DNA of 64,000 nt from Moellerella wisconsensis ATCC 35017 (GCF_001294465.1 NZ_LGAA01000019.1:1-64000), one strand, 5' to 3'. Shown: positions 46,963 to 58,068, counted from the first letter of the stretch. Program-made: numbers and translations. The notes: a model not told the origin generated them from the letters alone.

Positions 46963-47482
46963 AATAAATATCCAGATAGAGTAATGAAGAAGCATCACCT
47001 GGGCTGACACTTTGATTTGTCGATATATATCTTAAATAGAAAGTAAAATCATAACTCGTTGTAGTAATTGTTTCATTAAAGATTTTTTTTGTATTTATTT
47101 CAATTCTATCTTTATTATTATTTAATATTTCTATTGCTAGTCCAGTGGCTAATTCACCCATTGAGCTACCTGATTTTCCTATTATTTTTAATAGTGTAGG
47201 ATCACTTGCATCTTCTTCTCCTGAAAATTGATACATCATATTATTCACATTACCACTACAATTTTCCAAATGTATTGAAACTGCTTTTTCTGAACTAACA
47301 GCACCTACATTATTAAAATCACCTGGATTTAATTCTTGAAAGTTAATATTTTTAATTAGATCATTACTAGAAATATTACAACTTTGTCCTAATATAGCCC
47401 CATTAAGATTTAATGTTACATCTACAGAATATGCAGAAAAACAAAACAAAAAAAGTACAAATAAAATAAATCTATTTTTCAT
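46955..47482 (-). CDS. Minor fimbrial subunit
   Basis: About 175 residues with a signal peptide (MKNRFILFVLFLFCFSAYS). The pilin fold is shown by GQSCNIS and LENCSGNV cysteines, the MYQFSGEEDA segment and the end YLDIYYE. The start at 47482 has GGAA about eight bases upstream and follows the usher stop by 13 bp. Related to, but clearly different from, the next subunit. Confidence 0.82.
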   Translation of the reverse strand: MKNRFILFVLFLFCFSAYSVDVTLNLNGAILGQSCNISSNDLIKNINFQELNPGDFNNVGAVSSEKAVSIHLENCSGNVNNMMYQFSGEEDASDPTLLKIIGKSGSSMGELATGLAIEILNNNKDRIEINTKKIFNETITTTSYDFTFYLRYISTNQSVSPGDASSLLYLDIYYE

Positions 47483-47495
47483 TATGAGATTTCCA

Positions 47496-49970
47496 TTACT
47501 TACAAATAACATTAGCTTTATTAATATTATTCATCTTATCATTCTCATGATAATTAATAGTAAATTGACAAGTTGTATTCTTATCTATTTTAACGGTATA
47601 ACTTGAGTTTGATTTAACTCCAGTTAAATAAACTGTACTATCATCATTTACTATTGATGTCATCTTATCATCATTATTTATAACAAGAGTTCCAAACTTG
47701 ATTTTTTGTCCTTGATAGTTAAGTGATACTAAAAAGTTATATCCTTTACGTACATCAAAAACAACTTTACTTATAGCGCCTCTAGTTGGCGCTACTTTCA
47801 TCACTTTTCCATCTATATCGTAACCCATACCAAATGTTTCTGGGAAAAGTCCGACATCATTATAGTGATATGCGGTAGCGTAAGGAATAAGTGCATATCC
47901 ACTATCTCCAATAGTGATATTTTCCCCAGATTTATCAATCCTGGCACCACTAGCTCCTATTGCTTGTACTAATATTGCAGTATCATTTGCTTCTCTTGCA
48001 AATATAATTCCATCTTGATGAGCAAGTACAGAACCAGTAACGCCATAATCAAATTCTTTTGTAGAGCTAGAATAAGACGTACCCGTGCTAAATTCGGCAA
48101 CATTTGCTTTATAACGTAAATTTAAATTTGATTTATTTTCACTATTATTACTCACAGTTTGATAAAAATTGTAATTTAATTTATTATCTAAAGCTGAACC
48201 ATATAAGCTAGTTGAGTTATTATATTTTGATTTATTGTAATTTATACTATTAGTTAAATACACCGTATTTTTATCTATGGTATTAGATAATGGAACTGAC
48301 ACTGATAAATATAAAATATTTTCAGTATTATTTATATAGGTGTTTTTATTATAACTAGTCGATATAATTATATTATTAAATTCAGAAAATGTTTTATTCC
48401 ATCCGGCTTGAATATTTTTAGACTTATAATCACTGTTCCAATACGAATTTATATTACCCCATAAATACAGTTGACCATAATCACCTAAATTTTGAGATAA
48501 ATTCACTTGAAAGCTATTCTTTTTTCTTTCATTATAATCAAATAGAGTATAGTTAAAGTTATTTCTATAATTATTCCTATAACTTGCTTCAGTAAATGTA
48601 TAATAATTTGATGTAGAATAGCGGTAACCTGTTAATTGAATATTGGTTCCTGAGTCACTGAATGATTTTGCGTATAAAATTCGATATGAACCACCGGTGT
48701 AACTCTTATCATATATTTTAGCTTGCGCTTGCATAGCATCAATTGATAATGCACCAAGTTTTCCCATATCCTTTCCTAAGCCTAATCCAGCAGAAAAGTA
48801 ATCATCAGCAATTTGATAACCAGTATAAATTGTACTATCTAAAGGTAATCCTAAACCTAGTGTCCCTTGAGAAAATTTATTTTTTTTTGCTGACGTAATA
48901 TCTAATTGCCCTAAAGTCACAGAATAATTAAAGCTATCTTTACGTAATAAATTTGGTAAAGAAGAATAAGGAACGTTATATTTTACGACTGTTCCATCGG
49001 CTGCGGTCAATTCAACTTCATAATCACCACTTGTTCCTACTGAATTTAAATTATCGATATTATAAGGTCCAGGATTGATATATTCTTGATATAATATATT
49101 ACCATTCTGCCTAATGGTGAGCTTAGACCTTGATTCTGCAATACCTTTAATCGTTGGGCTATATCCTCTTTCACTATCAGGTAGCATCTCATTAGCTGTA
49201 GCGAGCGTAATTCCCGTATATGATACTGAATCAAATAACATTGAACCTAAAACACTCTGACCAATAACGAGATTACTTTTTATAGAATTTATATTTCTTG
49301 ATATTGATGAATTATTAGATTTCCAGTCATGATATGTACGAGATCCAACTTTATTTTGATTATAATATAAATTTGACTGTATTCGCCACGATCCTAGATT
49401 CAATCTATTATTTAAATTTAAAAAAAGTGATGAATAATTATCTATATTTTTATTTTTAGAAAATGATCCATTTAAATTATAATTCATCAGAAACATTGGG
49501 ATACCATCATCCCAATCAGATTCATCAGCTAATGTTGATCTAATGGATTTAAGATAAATCTGAGGTATTGATAATATTAATGTTAATTTAGACAAATCAA
49601 CATCATAACTAAAATTGTTTATATACTTACTTATATCTATGCATTCATTACCTGGTAATACTTTTAATTTACTTAATGTATCATTATTAAAAGGAATAGC
49701 ATTAATAACTTCTGTAGTAAAACATGGTATAACTTTTTTATTTTTTTCTTCTATAAACTCAATATTAATATTTTTAATGAATTTATCATCTATATTTAGA
49801 TTTAAAAAATACTTACCTGGAGTAACATTATTACCTGCTGATAGATACGATAAATCTTGGATTGAATCAACATCCGAGCCTAAAAACAATGGATTGAAAT
49901 AATCTTGCGCATATGAATTATTTATATGAATTAAAATTGTTAAAAAAAATATTCTTTTTATTGGGCGCAT
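47496..49970 (-). CDS. Fimbrial outer membrane usher protein
   Basis: About 824 residues, full length for the FimD/PapC family. Order: signal peptide (MRPIKRIFFLTILIHINNSY), N-terminal chaperone-binding domain (FNPLFLGSD), beta-barrel with the plug domain (near PGPYNIDNLNSVGTSGDYEV), and C-terminal plug-like domains. It recruits chaperone-subunit complexes and secretes the fibre. GGAAA lies eight bases before the ATG at 49970. Very AT-rich and Asn/Ser-rich compared with fabI or pdxY. Confidence 0.93.
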   Translation of the reverse strand: MRPIKRIFFLTILIHINNSYAQDYFNPLFLGSDVDSIQDLSYLSAGNNVTPGKYFLNLNIDDKFIKNINIEFIEEKNKKVIPCFTTEVINAIPFNNDTLSKLKVLPGNECIDISKYINNFSYDVDLSKLTLILSIPQIYLKSIRSTLADESDWDDGIPMFLMNYNLNGSFSKNKNIDNYSSLFLNLNNRLNLGSWRIQSNLYYNQNKVGSRTYHDWKSNNSSISRNINSIKSNLVIGQSVLGSMLFDSVSYTGITLATANEMLPDSERGYSPTIKGIAESRSKLTIRQNGNILYQEYINPGPYNIDNLNSVGTSGDYEVELTAADGTVVKYNVPYSSLPNLLRKDSFNYSVTLGQLDITSAKKNKFSQGTLGLGLPLDSTIYTGYQIADDYFSAGLGLGKDMGKLGALSIDAMQAQAKIYDKSYTGGSYRILYAKSFSDSGTNIQLTGYRYSTSNYYTFTEASYRNNYRNNFNYTLFDYNERKKNSFQVNLSQNLGDYGQLYLWGNINSYWNSDYKSKNIQAGWNKTFSEFNNIIISTSYNKNTYINNTENILYLSVSVPLSNTIDKNTVYLTNSINYNKSKYNNSTSLYGSALDNKLNYNFYQTVSNNSENKSNLNLRYKANVAEFSTGTSYSSSTKEFDYGVTGSVLAHQDGIIFAREANDTAILVQAIGASGARIDKSGENITIGDSGYALIPYATAYHYNDVGLFPETFGMGYDIDGKVMKVAPTRGAISKVVFDVRKGYNFLVSLNYQGQKIKFGTLVINNDDKMTSIVNDDSTVYLTGVKSNSSYTVKIDKNTTCQFTINYHENDKMNNINKANVICK

Positions 49971-49990
49971 AGATATATTTCCAAATTTAA

Positions 49991-50680
49991 TTAAAAAACA
50001 CATTGCTTATTTTTTATTTGAACACCATAGTCGTTAATAAAATTGAAGCTTAGAATTTTGCTTATACTCTTATTTTCTACATTTAAATAAATGTTTGACT
50101 TAGGAGGTATAGTTTCGGCTTTAGATATTTCATTTCCATTAATAGCTAATGAGGATAAATTCATATAAAAAGCTGTAGGATTTTCAACTTTTAGTCTATT
50201 TTTTTCATAAGAGCATTTTAATTCTTCATAAGAATTAAATGAACTCTCAGTAATTGAACTAGGTCTAATAAATAATTTTATTTTTGTTGTTGTTGAAATT
50301 AATAATGCATTATCTAACTTCTGCTCTTCTTCTGTTAACGAAGGTATAACTTTTGAATTTAGAAAAAATATTTTTTCTCTATCATTAGGTAATTTATTTT
50401 TATCTCCGGTATAGACAATATTTAATAAACTATCTGAATTAGGCTTTATAACAAATAATGGTGGAGTTACAATAAAGTTAGAGACCTTATTTCCATTTTC
50501 ATCTGATACCCACGATTGAATAAGATAACTTCCATCTTTATCACTATTATATAATTTTAGTGATATTTGATTTTTATCCGAAGGATAAATCAATCGAGTT
50601 GCACTTAAAGATATCCCACCTGCATAAACATATTGAATAAAAAATAACAGACAAAAAAATAGGGTTGTTTTTTTTAACAT
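49991..50680 (-). CDS. Fimbrial periplasmic chaperone
   Basis: 229 residues of the PapD/FimC family with a signal peptide (to YVYAGG). Conserved features: SATRLIYPSDKNQISLKLYN, SYLIQSWV, FIVTPPLFVIKPNSDSLLNI and the usual IKLFIRPSSI. ACGGAG precedes the ATG. It follows the major pilin after a 64-bp gap holding a strong hairpin. Confidence 0.93.
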   Translation of the reverse strand: MLKKTTLFFCLLFFIQYVYAGGISLSATRLIYPSDKNQISLKLYNSDKDGSYLIQSWVSDENGNKVSNFIVTPPLFVIKPNSDSLLNIVYTGDKNKLPNDREKIFFLNSKVIPSLTEEEQKLDNALLISTTTKIKLFIRPSSITESSFNSYEELKCSYEKNRLKVENPTAFYMNLSSLAINGNEISKAETIPPKSNIYLNVENKSISKILSFNFINDYGVQIKNKQCVF

Positions 50681-50693
50681 AAAAACTCCGTAA

Positions 50694-50724
50694 TTGATGA
50701 TTAATCATAATGATTAATCATCAA
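50694..50724. terminator. Attenuator hairpin between the major pilin and chaperone genes
   Basis: TTGATGATTAATCA and TGATTAATCATCAA form a perfect 14-bp stem with a 3-nt loop. It lies 20 bp beyond the major pilin stop and before the chaperone. No T-run follows on the minus strand. Such hairpins set a high pilin-to-usher ratio in other fimbrial operons. Confidence 0.8.
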
Positions 50725-50744
50725 TTTATTATATTTTAATAAAA

Positions 50745-51302
50745 TTAATTATACGTTAACGTGAAATTCGCAACAGATTGAACTTTACCCGCTGTAACAG
50801 CTGCTGCGGTTGATTTATAATCCACAGATAATGGAATAGTAGTAGTTTCAGCTAAATTTATTTTAGAGCTTAAGGCACCAATGTTTAATGTACTACCGTC
50901 TGGATTGAACAACTGCAGCGCAACATTTTTAGCTGAACCTACACCCGCAGTATTAGCTAATAAACCAGGTTTACCTTCTACTGTTTGTCCATTAAATGTA
51001 ACTTGAACTGATTTACGAACATCTGTATCACATTCAAGTAAATTGATATTAAATGGTTTACTTGCATTTGCTAATTGGTCAGCAGCAGTAAACACTGTAG
51101 ACTTAACAGTATCTAATGTAACAATTTTATCAGCATCTGAACTTGAAACTGCGCATGGACCCGATGTTACTTCGCCATTAAATGTAATATTACCACCACT
51201 AACTACTTGTGCTGGAAGAGGCTCATCTTCTGCAAATGCAGAACCACAAACGATAGAAGAAATAACAACAGACAACATAGCAAGTTTTTTATTAAGATTC
51301 AT
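50745..51302 (-). CDS. Major fimbrial subunit (type 1 pilin family)
   Basis: 185 residues with a signal peptide (MNLNKKLAMLSVVISSIVCG...AFA). FNGEVTSGPCAVSSSD and LLECDTD give the pilin disulfide, and the end VANFTLTYN is the donor/zipper region. First structural gene of the operon, with the hairpin after it. Its composition is less AT-rich than the usher and minor pilins, as expected for a highly expressed or separately acquired pilin. Confidence 0.93.
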   Translation of the reverse strand: MNLNKKLAMLSVVISSIVCGSAFAEDEPLPAQVVSGGNITFNGEVTSGPCAVSSSDADKIVTLDTVKSTVFTAADQLANASKPFNINLLECDTDVRKSVQVTFNGQTVEGKPGLLANTAGVGSAKNVALQLFNPDGSTLNIGALSSKINLAETTTIPLSVDYKSTAAAVTAGKVQSVANFTLTYN

Positions 51303-51400
51303 ATATACTCCAAATTAATATATTTATTTAAAATAAAAATAATTAGTCACACAGAGCAATAGTCATTTATAAAAATAAATATTATTTTTATAAAATAAAA

Positions 51401-51655
51401 TCAATTATTTTTAAATTGTTCTGTGCTTTTAATTATTTCATTGGCAAAGCATTTCCAATTTAAACCAAAAATATCCAAATATTGATTAATACGTCCTATA
51501 GTTAACTTCGTCTTTCCATTTTCATATCTAGATACTTGCTGTTGGCTTATTTTTAGTAATATTGCCAATTCGCCTTCGGTAATACCGTTTTGCTTTCTTA
51601 CCCTCTTTAAAAATGATGATGCAACATCATTTAACATTTCATCTGTAAAACTCAT
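51401..51655 (-). CDS. XRE-type regulator at the head of the fimbrial operon (MrpJ-like)
   Basis: About 84 residues with one Cro/CI-type helix-turn-helix (ITEGELAILLKISQQQVSRY, then ENGKTKLTI). Small XRE regulators of this kind (MrpJ in Proteus) are encoded with fimbrial operons and repress flagellar genes. Here the gene precedes the pilin rather than following the operon. The start at 51655 has GGTGA five bases upstream; a GTG at 51664 is the longer option. It is probably transcribed with, or controls, the pilin gene 98 bp downstream. Confidence 0.82.
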   Translation of the reverse strand: MSFTDEMLNDVASSFLKRVRKQNGITEGELAILLKISQQQVSRYENGKTKLTIGRINQYLDIFGLNWKCFANEIIKSTEQFKNN

Positions 51656-53143
51656 TTTTATCACCAGAACATCTAATATTAATTAATATGATTTAAAAAA
51701 TAATTAAATAGATTATCCACATTCGGTAAGTGAAACTAATTTAATTTATTCTATTAGATTTAACAAACACCAACTATTTCAGATATACTCTTATATTGTG
51801 TATAGCGGTTACTATCTCATTCTCTTTTAGCTAATTTTCTTGCTTTTTTCACAGTAATTAAAAGTCACATTGACATAAAATGAAATAATTAATAACACAA
51901 AAAGTTTTATTTTTAACAAAAAAATTACATTTAATTAAGACATAAAAATATCCATGCTATTTTGTCCCAATCTCTTAGTAATAGTGGATGCTAACGTTAA
52001 CATTATTGCTAAATAAGAATAAAAATAAAATAAACCACGTGATTATAGCTATGTTTACCACATTGAAAAATAAGAAAAAATATACATTTTATTTACGGTT
52101 ATTAACCTGTTTCGACACTTCCAATTCAAAAATTACAAAAATTAAAGAAATCATCATCTTACATTAAATTAAAATATAATATTTATAATTATATTTATCA
52201 TTATTTTAACTTTTTACTTTACAATAATTTACAATTAATCATTAAAAAATAAATACCCCTACATATCCTTATTAAATATAGGTGTATTTATTAATTAATT
52301 TACAGTCTATGGCTATTACTGATATTATAATCCTTAAAGTTTATGAGCATTTATTCATATTAGAGTGATATAAACATTCAAAAGACCTTAGCTGGCTATA
52401 AGCTTTATATGATTATGCTGTATTAATTTTTTCCAGTTCTACTCTCACATGTTATATTGTTGATCGGCTTATATTTAAACATTCGATACTTTTCTGCTAA
52501 GTATCGAATAATTGGTAGTATCGTAATTAGCACAAGCCACTAGATTATTTTATAGCTCCTATTGATTACTATTTATCCAAAGATGAATTACTTTCTAAAT
52601 TTTGCTTAAAGCGCTTTCTGTCTATCCTAACAAAAAAACACTTTATACAGTTCTTTCAGTATCTAATTATTTAATTTATGTGAAAATAATAGGTTATGAT
52701 AACTCTGATCAGAAAGATAAAAATACTAAAAATACAAGTCATGATAAATGTTAATATTTAGCTCTCATTTTCGTTTAATTATAATTAATTAGATTGGTTT
52801 TTTATCCTTATTATTATTTTAAAATTCATTCAAATAATTATGTAATAACCAACGATGCTATTTCAGCATATATATAAAATAAATATATTTTATATAACTC
52901 CAAAATGGTTACTTATGGTCATTATTAAATTCTTAAGCTATAGATAAAAAGTCAATTAAATAAACAAGTTCTTTTATTATCTTTTTATTTCAATAAATTA
53001 CATCAAAATAATCGATATTATCAAGTAAAGCTGCTTCTACAGTAGCAATATAAATTATTCAGCATACCTAATATTAAGTAGTTAAATCTTCATCTCAATG
53101 ATAGGCTAAATAGGTCATCTCTATTATCATCAAGGAGTTTATA
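51656..53143. other. Long AT-rich gene-free region between the fimbrial operon and gstA
   Basis: About 1490 bp with no ORF that can be supported. It should hold the fimbrial promoter at one end and that of gstA at the other. The only clear structure is a perfect hairpin at 52481-52509. Short coding-like fragments (around 52560-52700) could be decayed genes but cannot be assigned. Confidence 0.6.
52481..52509. repeat. Perfect 11-bp inverted repeat in the gene-free region
   Basis: ATTCGATACTT and AAGTATCGAAT are separated by seven bases. No T-run follows and no gene is adjacent. I found no second copy of the arm nearby that would suggest an invertible segment. Confidence 0.75.
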
Positions 53144-53749
53144 ATGAAATTGTATTACTCTCCGGGGGCCTGTTCTTTGTCGCCGCATATTATCCTGCGC
53201 GAAGCCGGTATCGATTTTTCAATTGAACGCGTTGATCTTAAAACTAAAACAACTGAACACGGAGTTGATTTTAATACTATCAATCCTAAAGGTCAGGTTC
53301 CATTTTTAGTGTTAGACAGCGGAGATACCTTATCTGAAGGCGCGGTGATTGTGCAGTATATTGCCGATCAAACACCCGCTAGAAATTTGATTGCAGAGAA
53401 AGGAACACTTCAGCGTTATCATCAACTTGAAATGCTAAATTATATTTCTACCGAATTGCATAAAAGTTTCGCACCGCTATTTACACCGGGTACGCCTGAA
53501 GAATATAAGCACAGTGTTCGGACTAATTTGCTCAAAAAGTTTGCCTATCTTGATAAAATGCTAGCACAACAAAACTATATTTGCGGTGAACATTTCACTG
53601 TGGCTGACGCTTATTTATTTACGGTCGGCGGTTGGAATAAATTGGTTGGAATAGATATTTCGGCATTACATCATTTACAGAACTATTTGGCAAAAATCAC
53701 CCAACGTCCTGAAGTACAAAAAGCGCTACAAATTGAAGGCCTGATTTAA
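53144..53749 (+). CDS. gstA: Glutathione S-transferase
   Basis: 201 residues, the E. coli length, beta-class GST. The N-terminal thioredoxin fold contains C10 (SPGACSLSPH), which bonds to glutathione in this class, and NPKGQVPFL. The C-terminal helical domain has NYICGEHFTVADAYLF. AAGGAG lies before the ATG. It converges on pdxY, as in E. coli. Confidence 0.94.
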   Translation: MKLYYSPGACSLSPHIILREAGIDFSIERVDLKTKTTEHGVDFNTINPKGQVPFLVLDSGDTLSEGAVIVQYIADQTPARNLIAEKGTLQRYHQLEMLNYISTELHKSFAPLFTPGTPEEYKHSVRTNLLKKFAYLDKMLAQQNYICGEHFTVADAYLFTVGGWNKLVGIDISALHHLQNYLAKITQRPEVQKALQIEGLI

Positions 53750-53807
53750 AATTAATTATTCACGCCTCTTGCTAATAGATCGCACTAAAAACTTATAAAT
53801 CAATAAT

Positions 53808-53830
53808 CTCCAGGTCAAATGGCCTGGAGA
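53808..53830. terminator. Hairpin between gstA and pdxY
   Basis: TCTCCAGG and CCTGGAGA pair around TCAAATGG-type loop bases between the two convergent stops. T-runs are poor on both sides; a shared, weak terminator. Confidence 0.55.
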
Positions 53831-53839
53831 AAGCTAACC

Positions 53840-54703
53840 TCAGTCGAGTTGTGTAGCACAAAAATGATGTACCGGACTGACCATTTTATCTTGGGCAGCA
53901 ACTAACTGTAGTTCATATTTATTCATTACTTTGGTCTGTAGCATTACTTCATAAACTGCCGCCGCGACATGCTCTAATGCTTTCAGCAAACTTTCACCTT
54001 TGAGCAAATTAACCAGCATTAAGCCACTAGTTAAATCACCGACGCCTACCGGCTGCTTAACACCAAAATCCACTAATGGGCGGCTAACGTGCCAGCTGTG
54101 ATCTGCAGTAACTAAAATCATTTCAAATCTATCAGCGCGATATCCAGCTCGGCTTAAATGTTTCACTAATACTGTTTTAGGCCCTTGCTGGCATAATGAA
54201 CGCGCCGCATTCACCGCTTGCGCCACAGAACTAATATGTTGATCGGTCAGCGTTTCTAACTCTAATAAATTAGGTGCAATGATATCACTGGCCGCCAACG
54301 CTTGTTGGCAAAAGAATTCAGCAACACCGGGAGCCACAATGCAGCCTTTTTCTGGGTGTCCCATCACAGGATCGCAAAAATAAACCGCATTGGGATTAGC
54401 TGCTTTAACCTGTTTAACGATATGCAGAATATTTTGTCCCTGCTCCGCTGAACCAATATAGCCGCTTAATACTGCATCGCATTGAGCTAATTGGTTAATA
54501 TCAGCCAAACCTTGTGCAATATCAGTTAGATGCTGAGCGGGGAATACCATTCCAGTCCATTGAGGATACTGCGTATGATTAGAGAACTGTACTGTGTTGA
54601 GTGGCCAAACATCTGCCCCCATTCGGCACATAGGAAAAACTGCTGCACTATTTCCAGCATGTCCATAGACGACATGTGATTGAATTGAGAGAATACTTTT
54701 CAT
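53840..54703 (-). CDS. pdxY: Pyridoxal kinase PdxY
   Basis: 287 residues (E. coli 287). Ribokinase fold with [20 protein letters not shown] at the start and the anion-hole/catalytic motif GVGDLTSG near 225-235. It phosphorylates pyridoxal for PLP salvage. It lies just after tyrS on the same strand, as in E. coli, and PdxH is also encoded nearby. Confidence 0.95.
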   Translation of the reverse strand: MKSILSIQSHVVYGHAGNSAAVFPMCRMGADVWPLNTVQFSNHTQYPQWTGMVFPAQHLTDIAQGLADINQLAQCDAVLSGYIGSAEQGQNILHIVKQVKAANPNAVYFCDPVMGHPEKGCIVAPGVAEFFCQQALAASDIIAPNLLELETLTDQHISSVAQAVNAARSLCQQGPKTVLVKHLSRAGYRADRFEMILVTADHSWHVSRPLVDFGVKQPVGVGDLTSGLMLVNLLKGESLLKALEHVAAAVYEVMLQTKVMNKYELQLVAAQDKMVSPVHHFCATQLD

Positions 54704-54812
54704 TCGATGCCTAATATTGAAAGTATTATAAGCGGAAAAAATAACCGATAATCCGAGATGTTAATATTGAATATGCCCCAAATAATACCGGCTATTTAGG
54801 GCATAACGACAA

Positions 54813-56087
54813 TTATTTCCAGTTAATCAGGCAATAATTTTTCTTACCGCGACGGATAAGTGTAAAACGTCCAAACAGGCGATCGGCATCACTGAAAACA
54901 TACATCGGTTCAGCTTGTTTTTCACCATTGATCGACACAGCATTTGAGCTGATCGCGGTGCGTGCTTGACCGCGTGATGGCACCAATTCAGAATCGACTA
55001 ATGCTTGCTGTAAATCAGCGCCAGTTTCCATATCAATAGTTGGCATGCCGTCTTGGGCTAACTGCTCGAAATCAGCTTCGGTCATTTCAGAGACTGCGCC
55101 AGAGAACAAGCTTGCTGTGATACGTTTTGCTGCCGCCAGACCTTGAGCACCGTGAACTAATTCAGTAACCATATCGGCTAATACGTATTGTGCACGAGGT
55201 GCTTTCCCGCTATTTTTATCTTCTTCTTCTAATGCGGCAATATCTTCCAGCGACATGAAAGTAAAGAATTTCAAGAAGCGATAGACGTCTGCATCCGCCG
55301 TATTAATCCAGAATTGATAGAATTTGTACGGGCTGGTTTTTTTCGGATCTAACCACACAGCGCCGCCTTCTGTCTTACCAAACTTGGTACCATCAGCCTT
55401 AGTGATTAACGGCACCGTCATACCAAAAACTTGTTTTTGATTAAGACGACGAGTTAAATCAATCCCTGAAGTAATATTACCCCATTGATCAGAGCCGCCA
55501 ATTTGTAATTCTACGCTATGCTCTTTATTTAAATTCGCAAAATCATAGCCCTGAAGCAGATTATAAGCGAACTCAGTAAAAGAAATACCTACATCATCAC
55601 GGTTAAGGCGTTGTTTGACCGCTTCTTTGTTGATCATCTGGTTTACAGAGAAGTGTTTGCCGATATCACGCAGGAAAGTCAGCACATCCATTTTACCAAA
55701 CCAATCATAGTTATTGGCAATTGTTGCGCTATTTTCACCACAATCAAAATCCAAGAAAGGCGAAACCTGATTACGGATTTTTGCTACCCACTCTTGTACT
55801 GTATCTGCAGTATTTAATTTACGTTCAGTCGCTTTAAAACTCGGGTCACCAATTAAACCCGTTGCGCCACCGACCAACGCCACAGGCTTATGCCCGGCTA
55901 GTTGGAATCGTTTTAAACACAGCAAGGGAACCAGATGTCCCAAATGCAGGCTGTCGGCGGTAGGATCGAAGCCACAATAGAGAGAGATAGGGCCTTGCGC
56001 CAGTCTCTCTGCTAACGCGTCCTCATCCGTTACCTGGGCAACTAGGCCCCGCTCTTGCAATTGTTTAATCAGGTTATTGCTAGACAT
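54813..56087 (-). CDS. tyrS: Tyrosyl-tRNA synthetase
   Basis: 424 residues from the ATG at 56087, the E. coli length. HIGH motif appears as HLGH ([11 protein letters not shown]) and KMSKS as KFGKT ([12 protein letters not shown]); the C-terminal S4 domain begins near [10 protein letters not shown]. It charges tRNA-Tyr. The frame is open to 56099, but GGAG six bases before 56087 decides the start. Confidence 0.97.
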   Translation of the reverse strand: MSSNNLIKQLQERGLVAQVTDEDALAERLAQGPISLYCGFDPTADSLHLGHLVPLLCLKRFQLAGHKPVALVGGATGLIGDPSFKATERKLNTADTVQEWVAKIRNQVSPFLDFDCGENSATIANNYDWFGKMDVLTFLRDIGKHFSVNQMINKEAVKQRLNRDDVGISFTEFAYNLLQGYDFANLNKEHSVELQIGGSDQWGNITSGIDLTRRLNQKQVFGMTVPLITKADGTKFGKTEGGAVWLDPKKTSPYKFYQFWINTADADVYRFLKFFTFMSLEDIAALEEEDKNSGKAPRAQYVLADMVTELVHGAQGLAAAKRITASLFSGAVSEMTEADFEQLAQDGMPTIDMETGADLQQALVDSELVPSRGQARTAISSNAVSINGEKQAEPMYVFSDADRLFGRFTLIRRGKKNYCLINWK

Positions 56088-56274
56088 CAATGACTCCATC
56101 GGTTGTATTTTGTCTATTATGTTATTAAGTAAACTTTTTAGTTCCCATAAACGAACCTATAGCATAAAGCCCGTAACAATTAAGTGCCAGCTAAAAAATC
56201 ATTTATTTATACCTATTATACATCAAGTTGCAGACAGGCTAATCAGCTTCTATCCTCAATTGTCATCCAGTATA

Positions 56275-56928
56275 TTAAGGTGCTAAGCGTTCAATATTCC
56301 AGCCTAATCCCTCTTTTTGATACAAGAAACGGTCATGTAAGCGATTCGCGCCTCCTTGCCAAAATTCGACACTGTGAAATTTTACTCTAAATCCCCCCCA
56401 AAAACTGGGTAAAGGTACTTCACCATTTTTAAATTTTTGTTTTAATTCTAAGAATTTACCCTCTAAAATACCCCGAGTGGATATACGCGATGATTGATGT
56501 GATGCCCATGCAGCTATCTGGCTATCTTTAGGTCGGCTATGGAAATATTTAAGCACTTCTAAGGGCGATAGTTTTTCAGCTACGCCAAGAAAACAGACTT
56601 GCCGCTCTAACGGATACCACGGAAAATGCAAGCTGACTTTATTATTATGTTTTAATTGTTGCGCTTTGCGACTGCCGAGATTGGTATAAAAAACCAACCC
56701 ATGTTGATCAAAATGCTTAAGTAATACAATCCGTTGATAAGGCTGACCGGTTTCATCGACAGTAGCAACGCACATCGCGGTCGGATCACTCAATTGTGCC
56801 TCACAGGCCTGTTTTAACCAATGTTCAAACAACGCTAATGGCTCAGAGGTTAAGTCATTACGGCGCAATCCACCTTTAATATATTCTCTGCGCATAGCAG
56901 TAAGATCGACTTGATGTTCGCCACTCAT
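56275..56928 (-). CDS. pdxH: Pyridoxamine 5'-phosphate oxidase
   Basis: 217 residues (E. coli 218). [15 protein letters not shown] at the N-terminus, [20 protein letters not shown] and the C-terminal [12 protein letters not shown] are diagnostic. It makes pyridoxal phosphate from pyridoxine or pyridoxamine phosphate using FMN. It lies between anmK and tyrS, the E. coli order. Confidence 0.97.
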   Translation of the reverse strand: MSGEHQVDLTAMRREYIKGGLRRNDLTSEPLALFEHWLKQACEAQLSDPTAMCVATVDETGQPYQRIVLLKHFDQHGLVFYTNLGSRKAQQLKHNNKVSLHFPWYPLERQVCFLGVAEKLSPLEVLKYFHSRPKDSQIAAWASHQSSRISTRGILEGKFLELKQKFKNGEVPLPSFWGGFRVKFHSVEFWQGGANRLHDRFLYQKEGLGWNIERLAP

Positions 56929-56946
56929 TTATTGTATGTCCTCTCG

Positions 56947-58068
56947 CTAATCAGTTATTGTATTCGCCGGATAAATGGCGCCTATGACCGTTTCTTGTGA
57001 TGCTCCGGTGACAGAAGCCAAATTCCCGGGCAATCCTGACAGAGTTCTCGCGGCTAACCAAGCAAATGCTAGCGCCTCTAAATCATCACCGCTTAAACCA
57101 AATTTATCACTATTCGTGACTTCTGTCCCCGGTAATAAAATAGCCAAACGCTGCATTAAATAACTATTTTTAGCCCCACCACCACAGACAATTAAGCGCT
57201 CACAACCACCTGATAATAGAACTTGCTGCGCCACCGACATTGCGGTTAGTTCGAGTAATGTTGCCTGTACATCAACCGGTGATAAATCAGAGTAATCAAT
57301 TAATTGTGATTCTAACCACTGTATATTGAAATATTCCCTGCCGGTACTTTTTGGTGCCGAGCGTGCAAAATAAGGATCGTTGAGCATCTTTATCAATAAA
57401 GATTGAGATACTTGCCCTTGCTGAGCCCACTGGCCAGCTTCGTCATACGGGCGTTGCTGATGCCGCCAAATCCAAGTATCCATCAGCATATTACCCGGTC
57501 CCGTATCATAACCTTTCACCGCAGAACCTGGCAGCAATGCCGTAATATTAGCAATTCCGCCAATATTCAATACAATGCGCCTTTCATGTGGCTCACCTAG
57601 CACAGCTAAATGAAACGCAGGTACCAATGGTGCGCCTTGACCACCGTAAGCCATATCACGGCGACGAAAGTCCCCTACCGTGGTGATCCCCGTTAATGCA
57701 GCCACCCGATTATTATCGCCCAGCTGCAAGGTGAAAGGAAAGTCGCCCTCAGGCTCATGCCACACTGTTTGCCCATGACAACCCACCGCTAGTATCTGAT
57801 CTGCAGTTAAAGCCGTTGATTCCAGTAGTGTATTAATAGCTTCTGCATACAATGTACCTAATTGATAATCAATTTTTCCTATTTCAGACAATGTCGTCAG
57901 CTGTCCTTGGCAAATATTTAAAATGCGCTGTTTCAATGCTATTGGGAAGGGATAAGATAAGCTGGCTTGCTGAGCAACCATATTATCGCTAATAGCAGCC
58001 ATAACCACATCAACACCATCAAGACTGGTACCTGACATAACGCCGATATAACGACCCGATTGCAACAT
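56947..58068 (-). CDS. anmK: Anhydro-N-acetylmuramic acid kinase
   Basis: 373 residues (E. coli 369). [12 protein letters not shown] near the N-terminus binds phosphate, and NIGGIANIT with [12 protein letters not shown] are family motifs. It opens and phosphorylates anhydro-MurNAc during cell-wall recycling, a pathway also served by MppA in this window. AGGATAAAC lies before the ATG. Upstream of pdxH on the same strand with an 18-bp gap. Confidence 0.96.
   Translation of the reverse strand: MLQSGRYIGVMSGTSLDGVDVVMAAISDNMVAQQASLSYPFPIALKQRILNICQGQLTTLSEIGKIDYQLGTLYAEAINTLLESTALTADQILAVGCHGQTVWHEPEGDFPFTLQLGDNNRVAALTGITTVGDFRRRDMAYGGQGAPLVPAFHLAVLGEPHERRIVLNIGGIANITALLPGSAVKGYDTGPGNMLMDTWIWRHQQRPYDEAGQWAQQGQVSQSLLIKMLNDPYFARSAPKSTGREYFNIQWLESQLIDYSDLSPVDVQATLLELTAMSVAQQVLLSGGCERLIVCGGGAKNSYLMQRLAILLPGTEVTNSDKFGLSGDDLEALAFAWLAARTLSGLPGNLASVTGASQETVIGAIYPANTITD

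Noticed and set aside
51656-51900. Invertible promoter element for the fimbrial operon
   Set aside because: No inverted repeat pair flanking a promoter and no FimB/MrpI-type recombinase gene was found in the window.
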